DNA of 64,000 bases from Phytohabitans rumicis. Lineage in GTDB: Bacteria; Actinomycetota; Actinomycetes; Mycobacteriales; Micromonosporaceae. Where the stretch lies: contig NZ_BLPG01000001.1 in the NCBI RefSeq assembly GCF_011764445.1, positions 124,001-188,000 on the forward strand, written 5' to 3'. This document shows, one piece after another, positions 8,577 to 17,089 of this stretch (position 1 is its first letter; every line of letters starts with the position of its first letter). The notes under the pieces were generated by a model. That model worked only from the letters and a program-made list of their open reading frames with translations. It was not told the DNA's origin and did no database searches. The position numbers were made by a program, and so were the translations under genes.

Positions 8577-9017
8577 GTGACCACCACCCTCAGCGTCGGC
8601 AAGGCGTCCTGGAAGTCCACCGTCACCGCGGCCGGCCTCGCGGCGCTCGGAGCGCTGGTCGCCAACAGCGTCATCGCGCTGGTCAGCCGCGGCCCGCTCG
8701 ACGCCCCGGCGGAGTTCCAGCCGCTCACCCCGGCGGCCTACGTGCCGCTCACGATCCTGGGCGTCATCGCCGGCGCGGTCGGCTGGCGGCTGAACGTCGG
8801 CCGGAGCCGCAACGCCGCAGCCATGTTGCGCACACTCGTGCCCATCGTGGTGGCCGTGTCCCTGATCCCGGACGTCGCACTGCTGGTGGACACCGAGATG
8901 CAGCCCGGCATCACGACGACCGGCGTGGTGGCGCTCATGCTGATGCACGTGGCCGTCGCCGCGGTCGCCGTCCCGACCTTCCGTCGCTTCATGCCACCAC
9001 AGCAACACGCCGCGTGA
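8577..9017 (+). CDS. Small membrane protein, DUF6069-like
   Basis: 146 residues with four hydrophobic segments (about 15-37, 60-75, 88-107, 117-135): ALGALVANSVIALV, YVPLTILGVIAGAVGW, LVPIVVAVSLIPDVALLV, GVVALMLMHVAVAAVAV. The length and four-helix plan match DUF6069 family proteins of unknown function. GTG at 8577 is preferred to the upstream in-frame ATG because GGAGGA lies seven bases before it and the ATG overlaps an operator-like palindrome. Twin palindromes directly upstream suggest repression by a MarR-like protein. Confidence 0.75.
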   Translation: MTTTLSVGKASWKSTVTAAGLAALGALVANSVIALVSRGPLDAPAEFQPLTPAAYVPLTILGVIAGAVGWRLNVGRSRNAAAMLRTLVPIVVAVSLIPDVALLVDTEMQPGITTTGVVALMLMHVAVAAVAVPTFRRFMPPQQHAA

Positions 9018-9259
9018 GCACTATCCACTGTGGGGTGGGCGTTCTCTACTCCTCCGAACGGCGCCGCGGTATCGGGCGTGCCGGGGACCTCGCGTGGTGC
9101 TCGGGCCGGGCCTGACCAACCGCTCAGTCACGAATCACCGCATCCGCTGCGTCCGACCGAGCATCGTGCAAGTCTCCACCAGGGAACCAGGCGCCCGGCC
9201 GACCACCGCGCGACAGCGCGGTGGGTGGCGCCTCAATCGTTGACACAGGAGGCACGAGC

Positions 9260-9630
9260 ATGGCTGCGATTGACACCGCGCTGAAGGATGCGATGAACAT
9301 CGAGGGCGCGATCGGTGTCGCGCTCGTCGACTACTCCAGCGGCATGACCCTCGGGTGGCCGGTGGATCGGCGGAACTGGACCTGACCGTGGCGGCGGCGG
9401 GCAACACCGACGTGGTGCGGGCCAAGATGCGCACGCTGGAGATGCTCAACATCGCGGACGGCATCGAGGACATCCTGATCACGCTGGACACGCAGTACCA
9501 CCTGATCCGCCCGCTCGGCACGCGTGGCGGCAAGGGGCTGTTCCTCTACCTGGCGCTGAGCAAGTCCCGGGCGAACCTGGGCATGGCTCGGCATCAGTTA
9601 AGGATGATCGAGTCGTCGATCGAGATCTGA
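9260..9630 (+). pseudogene. Roadblock/LC7 domain protein (one-base deletion in this sequence)
   Basis: The reading begins at ATG 9260 behind AGGAGG with MAAIDTALKDAMNIEGAIGV and continues, after a shift of one base at the GGG run 9353-9355, as GGSAELDLTVAAAGNTDVV through to the stop at 9630. One added G restores about 123 residues with a full Roadblock/LC7 (MglB-like) fold, including YHLIRPL, FLYLALSKSRANL and MARHQLRMIE. Such proteins dimerise and usually regulate small Ras-like GTPases. It heads a same-strand cluster of four such proteins. The 240-base gap upstream shows nothing clear beyond the ribosome site. The shift matches the window-wide one-base-loss pattern, so the gene is probably intact in the organism. 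Confidence 0.8.
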
Positions 9631-9638
9631 GCCGGACG

Positions 9639-10066
9639 ATGAGCGAGCCGAGCATCAGTCAGATCATCACCAACACGGTGAAGGAACTCCGGCAGAACGT
9701 GCCGGACTGTGTGGCCGCCGGGATGGTGGACATGTCCACCGGCATGCTCCTGGCCGTCGACACCGTCGACAGCCACCCGGGTGAGGTGCTCGACCTGCTG
9801 GCCGCCGCGACGTTCGACATGTTCCAGGGCCGCAACGTGGTCATGATCGAAGAGATGTTCAACAAGCGCCGGGCATCGACAACGCGGGCCACTACTTCCG
9901 GGAGATCCTGGTCAACAGCGAGAACCTCGTGCACCTTTTCATCCGCAGTTCGATGGCGGAGGACATGGTGTCGGTGGTCGTCACCCGCCGGTCGGTGAAC
10001 ATCGGCATGCTCTTCGCCCAGGCCAGGATGGTGATGCGCCGCCTGGACGCCAGCCTTGCCGGCTGA
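9639..10066 (+). pseudogene. Second Roadblock/LC7 domain protein (one-base deletion in this sequence)
   Basis: Starts at ATG 9639, nine bases after the first Roadblock gene. The N-terminal half reads IITNTVKELRQNVPDCVAAG and MVDMSTGMLLAVDTVDSHPG, then loses frame at the GGG run 9871-9873. In the next frame the sequence continues as GIDNAGHYFREILVNSENLV, HLFIRSSMAEDMVSVVVTRR and SVNIGMLFAQARMVMRRLDA to a stop at 10066. One added G gives about 142 residues of a complete Roadblock-type domain. It probably forms hetero- or homodimers with its neighbours. Confidence 0.78.
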
Positions 10067-10087
10067 CGGCCGCCGGGCCGAGGTCTC

Positions 10088-10660
10088 ATGTGGATCGACG
10101 ATGTCGTCTGGAAGGACGCGCTGCGGATAACCGGTGCGCGCGCCGTCATCGTGACCGCCATCGAGACCCGGACCCGGCTTCAGATGGCCACCGTCCGGGA
10201 CCTTCCCGACGGCGACAGCGTGACGGCGCTGGCGGCCGGCCTGGCCGAGACGGCCGCCGAGTTGGTCCGTCTCACGGATTCCGGCTCCACTATGGACGAC
10301 CTGGTGGTCACCGGGCCGACGTGGTTCCACGTGCTGCGGACCGTGCGGAGCCAGGACGCCGGCGGCTGCGTCGCGCACCTGATGCTCGACCGCCGTACCG
10401 CCAACCTCGCGATGGCCCGGCGGGAGTTCCGGCACCTGCTCGACCCGGCCGCCCGCGGTCCGGCCCGGGAACGCGCCTCCGCCACCGCCAAGCCGGCCGC
10501 CGGCGCGCTGCCGCGGCGTACCCCGGCGGCGCCCGGACCGGCGGCGGTGGCGGCGCCGCACGCGTCACCGATGTGGTTCACCTCGCTGGTCGGCGAGCCG
10601 TTCGAGGCCGACCGGCGCACGCTGCGCCGGGTCCGCGACGGCCTGCACCGGCTCGCCTGA
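10088..10660 (+). CDS. Roadblock-like protein with a Pro/Ala-rich C-terminal extension
   Basis: 190 residues. Residues 1-120 resemble a Roadblock domain: a strand pair with ITGARAVIVTAIETRTRLQM, then WFHVLRTVRSQDAGGCVAHL and LDRRTANLAMARREFRHLL, the last matching the ending of the neighbouring Roadblock proteins. Residues 125-165 are Ala/Pro/Arg-rich and probably disordered; a short conserved-looking tail follows (MWFTSLVGEPFEADRRTLRR). No GTPase is encoded nearby. The domain call is by similarity to the flanking genes and is less certain than theirs. Confidence 0.6.
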   Translation: MWIDDVVWKDALRITGARAVIVTAIETRTRLQMATVRDLPDGDSVTALAAGLAETAAELVRLTDSGSTMDDLVVTGPTWFHVLRTVRSQDAGGCVAHLMLDRRTANLAMARREFRHLLDPAARGPARERASATAKPAAGALPRRTPAAPGPAAVAAPHASPMWFTSLVGEPFEADRRTLRRVRDGLHRLA

Positions 10661-10684
10661 CCAGTGTTAGTACGGAGGTTTTCG

Positions 10685-11100
10685 ATGAATGACATCAACG
10701 CCGAGGAGCAGGTCAAGGCGGCGTACGCGGAGATGGAGTCGCTGCGGCACACGGTCAGCGGCGTCCTGGGGTCGGTGATCGCGGGCGTGGACGGACTGCT
10801 GATCCTGCACGACCTCGGCACCGGGCCGGAGCCGCACGACCTGGCGGCGCTGGCGGCGGCGACGTTCGGGCTGGGCCGGCAGACCGGCCTCGCGCTGCGT
10901 CACGGGCCGTTTCGGGAGTCCACCGTCCGCAGCCTCAAGGGCTACTTCTCCGTGTACGCCATCGGCGACTCCGCCCTGCTGGCGGTGCTGGGCGGTGAGG
11001 GGCTGAACATCGCCCGGCTGCACATCGAGGCGCGCGGCGTGACCAGCCGGCTGACCCCATGGTGGGGTGCACCTGGCCGTCCAGTCACGGCTGTAGATAG
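10685..11100 (+). pseudogene. Fourth Roadblock/LC7-type protein (frame lost near its end)
   Basis: ATG at 10685 has GGAGG eight to ten bases upstream. The reading EEQVKAAYAEMESLRHTVSG, SVIAGVDGLLILHDLGTG, HDLAALAAATFGLGRQTGLA, KGYFSVYAIGDSALLAVLGG and GLNIARLHIEARGVTSRL is a complete Roadblock domain. After about 11065 the frame runs on for 400 bases over the amidohydrolase gene, which is implausible. One added base between 11070 and 11080 gives a stop at 11098-11100, just before the next gene. About 138 residues are expected. The exact place of the shift is not certain. Confidence 0.65.
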
Positions 11101-11119
11101 CCCCAAATGGGATCTATCT
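11095..11119. terminator. Hairpin between the fourth Roadblock gene and the amidohydrolase
   Basis: AGATAG and CTATCT arms enclose an inner CCC/GGG stem around an AAAT loop, immediately after the inferred Roadblock stop. It could attenuate readthrough into the amidohydrolase or act as an operator for it. No U-tract follows. Confidence 0.35.
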
Positions 11120-11127
11120 CTCGTGCC

Positions 11128-12008
11128 ATGGTCGATAATGAGGTGGTGTCAGCCCCGGACCGGATCCCCTACGAGCGCTACTTCGAGATCTTGGTGGTGC
11201 CGGAGCGCGGCGTGCCGTTGCACTCGTACGCCTACCTGCGGCGGCTCACCTCCGGGATGCTGGAGGACTCGCCGGTGTGGGACACGCACACGCACCTGGG
11301 CCGGGACCGGGACGGCCGCGCGCTGGACCTGGACGACCTGCTGCGCGACCTCGACGAGTACCACGTCGACGGCGCGGTGGTCTTCCCGTTCGACGACCCC
11401 GAGCAGGGCGACGACTTCCGGGTGCCGAACGACCGGATCTGGGCCGCGCACGAGAAGGCGCCCGAGCGGCTCATCCCGTTCATGCGGCTGAACCCGGGCG
11501 GGCCGTGGGAGCCGGAGTACACCCGGTGCCGGGACCGCGGACACCGCGGGATCAAGCTGCACCCGCGGGCGCAGGACTTCACCCTGGACTCACCGGCCGT
11601 CAAGGAGTTGCTGGCGCAGGCGGCGGCGGATCGGCTGCCGGTGCTCATCCACACCGGGTACGGCATGCGGGCGGTCTCCAGCGACCTGGCGCGGATCGCC
11701 GAGGCGCTGCCCGACCTGCGGCTGATCCTCGGCCACTCCACGTTCATCGACATGCCCGGGCGATCTCGGTGCTGGCCCCGTACCCGAATCTGTACTTCGA
11801 GACCTCGGTGGTGCGGGCCTACGACCTGTACGCGGTGCTGGACACCATCGACCCGTCGCGGGTGCTCTACGGATCGGACCTGCCGTACGCCAGCAGCGCC
11901 AACTCGCTGCACGAACTGGCCGTCATGGCCAACATCGCCGGGATCGACGTCGCGCGCTTCGCCGACCTCTTCGGCGGCAACCTGCTGCGGCTGCTCGGGC
12001 GGCGGTGA
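11128..12008 (+). pseudogene. Amidohydrolase-2 family protein (one-base deletion in this sequence)
   Basis: About 293 residues once one G is restored at the GGG run 11758-11760. Before the break: VWDTHTHLGRDRDG (metal-binding HxH), IPFMRLNPGG, GIKLHPRAQDF, PVLIHTGYG and LILGHSTFIDMPG. After it, in the next frame: VLAPYPNLYFETSVVRAYDL, RVLYGSDLPYASSANSLHEL and FADLFGGNLLRLLG. These are the metal ligands and barrel strands of the COG2159 amidohydrolase group, TIM-barrel hydrolases or decarboxylases. The substrate is unknown. It ends in a GTGA overlap with the next gene, and its position behind four Roadblock genes suggests it belongs to that system. Confidence 0.8.
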
Positions 12009-12478
12009 GCGCGGTGGACGAGGGCGGCCGGGTGGTGTTGCGGGGCAGCGATCCGCTGGAGGTCTGCGAGGAGGTGGTGGCGCGCGGGCTGCATCCGGAG
12101 GGCGTCGACGTGGACACCGGCACCCGCGTACTCCCGCTGGTCCTGGACGACCGGAACCACCTGCTCACCTGGATCCGCCTGTACTCCCGTTGCCTGGCCG
12201 CGCGCAGCCTGCTGCTGGCCGGCGCGGCCGACCGGTGCATGTGGGAGATCGAGGCGGCGCTGATCGCGGCCGCGGACCCACCGTGCTTCCTGGACGAGGT
12301 GTACCTCGCCGAACTGGTCCAGTTGCTCCGCTCGGCGCAGCGGGCGATCCTCGCCGGCGAGACCGACATCGAGCACCACGGACCGTACGTGGCGGTCACC
12401 ATGGCCGAGAACCTGTGCGCCACCCGGATGATCCGCCGCGAGGTCCACCAGGACCGGCGCCAGTACCCACGTACCTAG
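12005..12478 (+). CDS. Unknown protein downstream of the amidohydrolase
   Basis: 157 residues starting at GTG inside the upstream stop (GTGA), so coupled to the amidohydrolase. I do not recognise a family. It is mainly helical: LLTWIRLYSRCLAARSLLLA, CMWEIEAALIAAADPPCFLD, LAELVQLLRSAQRAILAGET. There are four cysteines and no signal peptide or membrane helix. Being translationally linked to the amidohydrolase, it is probably part of the Roadblock-amidohydrolase unit. Its stop overlaps that of the convergent DUF916-like gene in a CTAG. Confidence 0.7.
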   Translation: MSAVDEGGRVVLRGSDPLEVCEEVVARGLHPEGVDVDTGTRVLPLVLDDRNHLLTWIRLYSRCLAARSLLLAGAADRCMWEIEAALIAAADPPCFLDEVYLAELVQLLRSAQRAILAGETDIEHHGPYVAVTMAENLCATRMIRREVHQDRRQYPRT

Positions 12479-12770
12479 TGCGACACCGCCCTAGCGACGG
12501 CCGAGTACCCGCAGGCCCGCGCCCCGCCGAGGAGCGCCACTCCGGCCACGATGATCGCGCCGAACGCGAGGCCCGTCCGCGGCAGGTCGCCACCTCCTCC
12601 CCGCCGTCGGTCGGGCTCGGCGCGGGCGTCGGTGTCGGGGTGACCGGCGTGGACGACGGCGCTATCGAGACCTGGATGTCGATCTGCGCCGGGCTCGGCT
12701 CCAGCGCCGCCGGCCCACCCAACGCGGCCAGCGCCACCACGACCAGCGCGACGCCGCGGGCCGCCGGCAC
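12475..12770 (-). CDS. Possible separate small LPxTG surface protein (frameshifted)
   Basis: After the DUF916 membrane anchor the sequence looks like a new secreted protein. GTG at 12770 would give a signal-like RGVALVVVALAALGGPAAL, a short Ser/Thr/Pro-rich linker, then LPRTG, a hydrophobic span (LAFGAIIVAGVALLGG) and a short tail. Firmicute WxL loci carry exactly such a small LPxTG protein next to DUF916. No stop separates it from the DUF916 reading in the frames I can follow, so a fusion is equally possible. It needs the base missing at 12599-12602. Confidence 0.4.
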
Positions 12771-13768
12771 CGCCGCGGGCAGGTCGTCGAAGCCGGGCTG
12801 CGCGGCCAGCCGGCGGGCCCGCCGGCGCCGCCACCACACCAGCAGGGGTACGGCGAGCGCCGCCAGCAGCACGGCGATGACGAGCCAGGGCAGCGCCCAC
12901 AGGAGCGGGACTCGCTCAGTGACTCCAGCGCCCCCGACTGCGCCGTCGGGTTGACGATGACCTCGGCGCTCAGCCGCCCGGCCGGGAAGACACCGGACAC
13001 CTTCCGGGTCAGCCGGACCTCCGAGTCCGGCAGCAGCTCGGGGATGTCGATCAGTTCGCTGTTGGCCACGCGTACGCCCAGCGGCCCCTTGACGACCACC
13101 CGCGAGGTACCCGAGAAGCGCACGTTGCCGAGGTTCGCGACCCGGTACGTGACGGTCATGTCGCGGCCGCCGAACGGCTGCAGCGGGTTGTCGTACTGGA
13201 CGTCCACGGCGGTGATCTGGGCGACCGGCTGGAGCGGTCCGTCCACCCGCAGGTAGACCCGCGCGGCCACCCGACGCTCCACGTTGACCTGCTGGCCCTC
13301 CGCGTTCGTGGTGGCCTCGGTGGCGGAGGCGATGATGCCGCCGATGTGGTCGCCCGGCTCGGCGTTCGCGGGTACCTTCAGCCGGAACGGGATGTCCACC
13401 CGCTTGCCGACCGGCACGGTGTACTGCTTGACCTGCAACGCGACCCACGAGCCGACGCCCTTCGGCTGCTGGTTGGCCAGCATGAGCGCGAAGCCGCCGT
13501 CCGGGGCGTTCAACGCGTCGGTGGCGTAGATGTCCACCTTCAGCGGCTTCTTGCCCAGGTTGCTCACCGCCACCCAGTCGGCGATCTCCTCGCGCGGCTT
13601 GAGCGTGTACTCGAAGCGGCTGCGCCCGCTGGGTCCGCTGCGGCTGGACGGGACGACGCTCCACTTGAACTCGTCGCCGGGCGCGGCCGCTGACGCCGGC
13701 AGGGCGGGCAGCGCCGCGACCGCCAGAGCCAGGACGGCTAGGAAAAACCCGGGTCGGCCAATTCTCAT
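12475..13768 (-). pseudogene. DUF916/WxL-interacting-like surface protein (two one-base deletions)
   Basis: Start ATG 13768 with GAGGAG seven bases upstream. A signal peptide (FFLAVLALAVAALPALPASA) is followed by about 270 residues resembling the DUF916/DUF3324 WxL-interacting proteins of Firmicutes: FEYTLKPREEIADWVAVSNL, VPANAEPGDHIGGIIAS, VYLRVDGPLQPVAQITAVDV, MTVTYRVANLGNVRFSGTSR. The frame slips at the CCCCC run 12931-12935 (GGGGG on the coding strand), after which LLWALPWLVIAVLLAALAVP is the membrane anchor, ending WWRRRRARR. A second slip at CCCC 12599-12602 precedes the LPRTG tail. Both slips are repaired by one added G. Whether the LPRTG part is a separate small gene is discussed in the next entry. 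Confidence 0.7.
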
Positions 13769-13797
13769 GATGAGGCTCCTCGGAACAGGCATGCGGC

Positions 13798-13831
13798 GGA
13801 GGTGCCGCAGGCTTGCGCCTGCGACACCTCC
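13798..13831. terminator. 15-bp hairpin between the WxL-like and DUF916-like genes
   Basis: Arms 13798-13812 and 13817-13831 pair over 15 positions with one mismatch around a TTGC loop. It lies 55 bases after the stop of the WxL-like gene and 30 bases before the DUF916-like start, so it probably terminates or attenuates transcription between them and may set the ratio of the two proteins. Confidence 0.65.
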
Positions 13832-13885
13832 GCCTGGGTCACCCGTGGCGGGCGCGACCAGCTCGGCGTTCAGAACGACGAAGGG

Positions 13886-15085
13886 TCAGGCCAGCGTCAG
13901 GGTCAGGGTGGCGGCGTACGAACCCGGGTTGGCGGTGTCCGGGATGGCCAGGCTCAGGCCCGCGCCGGCGGTGAAGACGCCCGCGCTGCCGCCCGAAGCC
14001 GCGGAGGCCAGGGTGCGGGGCGCACCCAGGTTCCCCGCGGCACCCGCCGTGACCGTGCCCGAACCGCTGGTCTTCGCCGCGGACGGGGTCCACGTGAGGG
14101 CCGAGTTCGGGATGGTGGTCGTGGCCGGGACCGTGTTGAAGTCCTCCAGCTGGCCGGTCAGGGTCCAGCCGGCGTTGCTGCCGCGCTGGTCCGTGACGGT
14201 GGCCGTCTGCAGGTTGCCCGTCGCCGCGCCGCCGACGACGCCGCCGGTCAGGCTCGTCGTGTTGCCGGCCACCGTCAGGCTGAACGCACCCGGGGTGATG
14301 TCGGCGACGATCTCCTGCTCGGTACCGCCGGGCGGCGGACCCTCCACCGTGACGGACACCGGGCTCGAGGTCGACCCGAGGAAGTCCGCTCCGGTGGCGG
14401 GCGTGAACACCGCGGTCAGCGAGTGCGTACCCGCCGGCAGCGTGGCGGTCAACGTGGCCGTACCGCTGCCGACCGGGGCCGAACCGACCACGGTCGAGCC
14501 ACGCCGGAACTCGACGGTGCCCGTGGCGGTGCCCGGGGACACCGTCGCGGTGAGGGTCACCGTCGCGCCGGACGGAATCGTGCCGGACGGCGAGACGGCG
14601 AGCGTGGTGGTCGTCGCCTCAGGGCCGGAGTCAACGGCCCAGTTGCCGCCGGTGACCTCGATGGGGATCTGGAACTCGTCGGCGTGCCGGCCCAGGGTCA
14701 GGCTGAAGCACTCCACGATGACCCACCACGTGCCGGCAGCCGGCGCGGTGCCGCCCAGCGCGGTGGTGAACGAGCGGTTCGCGCCCACCGAGATGGGAGC
14801 GGTGTCGTACCCGCCGCCGCCCAAGGCCGGGGCGAGGTTGGAGTAAGGCCCGCCCGGCCGGCCGACCCGAAGCGCCGCGTTCTCCCCGTACCCGGTGGGG
14901 CAGGCAGCGGAGGTCGTCGCGTTGGCGAACATCGGCGAACCGGCCACGGTGCCGCTGGTCTGCGACAGCGTGATGGTGCCAAGCGACGCCGCCTGCGCGG
15001 GTGACGCGACGGCGACGAGCACGCCCGCCGACATGACGGCCGCACCAAGCAGCGCGCCCGCGCGAGCGAACATACGCTTGCTCAT
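13886..15085 (-). CDS. WxL-like surface protein with Ig-like domain
   Basis: 399 residues. Signal peptide (about 1-33, GALLGAAVMSAGVLVAVASP). Residues 34-145 form an N-terminal domain shared with two other proteins here (LGTITLSQTSGTV, two cysteines, RVGRPGGPYSN, WWVIVECFS). Residues 155-245 are a group-3 bacterial Ig-like domain (TLAVSPSGTIPSGATVTLTA). The C-terminal 150 residues resemble a WxL domain: DITPGAFSLTV, GWTLTGQLEDF, SALTWTPSA and a final SYAATLTLTLA, where the distal Trp is Leu. WxL domains bind peptidoglycan non-covalently and pair with DUF916 proteins, which is encoded next door. No LPxTG. Confidence 0.75.
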   Translation of the reverse strand: MSKRMFARAGALLGAAVMSAGVLVAVASPAQAASLGTITLSQTSGTVAGSPMFANATTSAACPTGYGENAALRVGRPGGPYSNLAPALGGGGYDTAPISVGANRSFTTALGGTAPAAGTWWVIVECFSLTLGRHADEFQIPIEVTGGNWAVDSGPEATTTTLAVSPSGTIPSGATVTLTATVSPGTATGTVEFRRGSTVVGSAPVGSGTATLTATLPAGTHSLTAVFTPATGADFLGSTSSPVSVTVEGPPPGGTEQEIVADITPGAFSLTVAGNTTSLTGGVVGGAATGNLQTATVTDQRGSNAGWTLTGQLEDFNTVPATTTIPNSALTWTPSAAKTSGSGTVTAGAAGNLGAPRTLASAASGGSAGVFTAGAGLSLAIPDTANPGSYAATLTLTLA

Positions 15086-15125
15086 GAATCACTTCCTCTC
15101 ATTGAGGATGTTGCTCAGGCCAGGT

Positions 15126-15212
15126 CCTGGTGACCCGGCCGGTCATCAGGTTCCACGCAGGCTTTGACCCGGCAGGCAGGCCAATCTCTCCGCCGGACGT
15201 GCGGAAGGCGAA
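15126..15212. promoter_or_regulatory. Upstream region of the WxL-like gene: hairpin and motif shared with the pst operon
   Basis: A ten-base stem (15126-15135 with 15141-15150, one mismatch, CGGCC loop) lies between pstB and the WxL-like gene and could end pstB transcription. At 15191-15212, 106 bases ahead of the WxL-like start, is a 22-base stretch identical at 20 positions to 26972-26993, which lies about 95 bases ahead of the pst operon. Core on the plus strand: CGCCGGACRTGCGGAAGG. Confidence 0.45.
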
Positions 15213-15245
15213 TTCTCGGTGTCCGCACCTCAGCTCGATGAGGAT

Positions 15246-16088
15246 TCAGCCGAAACGGCCGTGGACGTAGTCGGACGTACGAGGGTCCTGCGGGTGGTCG
15301 AACATCGCCGACGTCGGTCCATGTTCGACGATCACGCCGGGTGTGCCGTGCGAGGCGAGGAAGAACGCGCATTGGTGCGACACGCGGGCCGCCTGCTGCA
15401 TGTTGTGTGTGACGATGACGATGGTGACTTCGTCGGCCAGCTCCCCGATGGTCTCTTCGATGCGCCGCGTCGACGTGGGGTCGAGCGCCGAGCACGGCTC
15501 GTCCATGAGCAGCACCCGCGGGCGTACGGCCAGCGATCGCGCGATGCACAGCCGCTGCTGCTGGCCGCCGGACAGCGCGCCGCCCGGCTGCCGGAGCCGG
15601 TCCCGGACCTCCTTCCAGAGCCCGGCCTTGGTGAGCGTCTCCTCCACCAGGTCGTCGCGCCCGCGCTTGGAGGTCCGGGTGCCGGTGAGCTTGAGACCGG
15701 CCACCACGTTGTCGTAGATGGACATGGCCGGGAACGGGTTCGGCTTCTGGAAGACCATGCCGACCTGCCGGCGGGCGTCGGTGATGCGCCGGTCGGCGGA
15801 GTACAGGTCGCGGCCGTCGAGCAGCACCTCCCCGGCCAGCGACGCGTTGGGCACCAGCTCGTGCATCCGGTTGAGGATGCGCAGGAACGTCGACTTCCCG
15901 CAGCCGGACGGCCCGATCAGCGCGGTCACCTCCCCGGCCGGCATGGTCAGCGACACCCGGTCGAGGACCTTGTGGTCGCCGAACCAGGCCGAGATCGACC
16001 GGGCCTCCAGCGTGGCCAACCCTTCCCGGTTGGTCGCCGCCACGGGGGCCGTCGCGGTCAGCGTCGGGGCTTGCAGCTCGGTCACCAC
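15246..16088 (-). CDS. pstB: Phosphate-type ABC transporter ATPase PstB
   Basis: 280 residues. Walker [10 protein letters not shown] at 59-67, Q-loop in VFQKPNPFP (about 112-120), signature LSGGQQQRL at 172-180, Walker B VLLMDEP at 192-198, followed by [14 protein letters not shown], a PstB hallmark. It would power the PstC/PstA channel encoded at 24.2-26.4 kb, from which it is separated by four surface genes. Two GTG codons (16088, 16085) follow an AAAGGA site. The spacer from the sortase-like gene carries a repeated CTGGACCGTTAC (16099-16110 and 16116-16127). No phoU is in the window. Confidence 0.92.
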   Translation of the reverse strand: MVTELQAPTLTATAPVAATNREGLATLEARSISAWFGDHKVLDRVSLTMPAGEVTALIGPSGCGKSTFLRILNRMHELVPNASLAGEVLLDGRDLYSADRRITDARRQVGMVFQKPNPFPAMSIYDNVVAGLKLTGTRTSKRGRDDLVEETLTKAGLWKEVRDRLRQPGGALSGGQQQRLCIARSLAVRPRVLLMDEPCSALDPTSTRRIEETIGELADEVTIVIVTHNMQQAARVSHQCAFFLASHGTPGVIVEHGPTSAMFDHPQDPRTSDYVHGRFG

Positions 16089-16123
16089 ACTGTCCTTTCT
16101 GGACCGTTACTACAGCTGGACCG

Positions 16124-17089
16124 TTACAACAGGTTGGGCAGCAGCCGGGCGGCCTGGTCGGCGATGGCGAGCCCGAGCGCGCCCAGCACCGGTGCGCCGA
16201 CGATCCACGCCTGCCAGCCGCCCCACCGGTTCCGGAGGTACGTGACGGCCAGGGTGGCCAGCAGCAGCGCCTGCCCCCAGAGCATCAGCGGCGTCCACGC
16301 CCCCGGGTCAATCGCCATCGCGGCCTCGGCGCCGGGCAGCGAGGCGGCGCCGAACTTGCGCGCCGGGGCCGGCTGTGCGGGCGTGACCAGGTCGGCGTCC
16401 ACCCGCAGCAGGTCCTGCGGGATGAACGGGTCGCCGTCCGCGGTGACCAGCGTGAGCCGCCCCTGGCCGGCCGCGAGCGCCGGTGGCGCCGGGTCGCCCG
16501 GGCGGCGCAACCCGGTGACCCGGTACGTGTGCTCGCCCTGCCCGGTGGTCACGATGACCGCGTCGCCGGGCAACAGCAGGTCGAGGTCCAGGAACGGTCC
16601 GCCGTACGCGGCGCGGCGGCCCATCACGACGCTGGTGCCGGACTGTCCCGGTAGGACGGTGTCGCGGCGGTGCCCGGGCCCGTTGCGCAGCACGTCGCCG
16701 CTCGTGCCCTCGAAGACGACGGTGCGCAGCCCGACGGCCGGGATCCTGAGCACGGCGACCGCCGAGCCGGGATCGACGAGGCGTTCCCGCCCGTTCTCGG
16801 CGCCGTCGGCGTACTCCACCCGCGTCTGCCCGACCGGGGCGGTGCCGCGGGCCAGCTCCGCGCGAAAGTCGGAGAACGCGGTCTGCTGGTTGCGCGCGTA
16901 CTGCAGCTGGGACACCAGGGTCAGGTGGACGACGAAGCCGAGCGTGAGCGCGGCGAGGATGCTCAGCGCGATGCCCGGCACCTGGAGGGCGAGCCGGACC
17001 TGCGGCTGCGGCGCCGGTGCCGGCCGTGGCGGCAACACCGGCGCATCGGGCGGGCTGGCGCCCGGCGGCCGCTCGACGGTGACGGTCAT
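16124..17089 (-). CDS. Sortase-fold membrane protein lacking catalytic residues
   Basis: 321 residues: a proline-rich N-terminus, a transmembrane helix (about 36-58), a class E-like sortase core (about 110-235), then two C-terminal hydrophobic segments (about 265-282, 292-312). Core landmarks are present: VLRIPAVGLRTVVFEGTSGD, GPGHRRDTVLPGQSGTSVVM, GGPFLDLDLLLPGDAVIVTT, HTYRVTGLRR and LTLVTADGDPF. But the catalytic His of GHR is Arg (VMGRRAAYGG) and the TLxTC cysteine is Ala (TLVTADG), so transpeptidation is unlikely. It overlaps the LAxTG Ig gene by four bases. It may be a binding or regulatory sortase relative. Confidence 0.75.
   Translation of the reverse strand: MTVTVERPPGASPPDAPVLPPRPAPAPQPQVRLALQVPGIALSILAALTLGFVVHLTLVSQLQYARNQQTAFSDFRAELARGTAPVGQTRVEYADGAENGRERLVDPGSAVAVLRIPAVGLRTVVFEGTSGDVLRNGPGHRRDTVLPGQSGTSVVMGRRAAYGGPFLDLDLLLPGDAVIVTTGQGEHTYRVTGLRRPGDPAPPALAAGQGRLTLVTADGDPFIPQDLLRVDADLVTPAQPAPARKFGAASLPGAEAAMAIDPGAWTPLMLWGQALLLATLAVTYLRNRWGGWQAWIVGAPVLGALGLAIADQAARLLPNLL

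Noticed and set aside
9353-9873. Programmed ribosomal frameshifting in the Roadblock genes
   Set aside because: There is no slippery heptamer or following pseudoknot that I can see, and the same one-base loss recurs in unrelated genes on both strands, favouring a sequencing cause.
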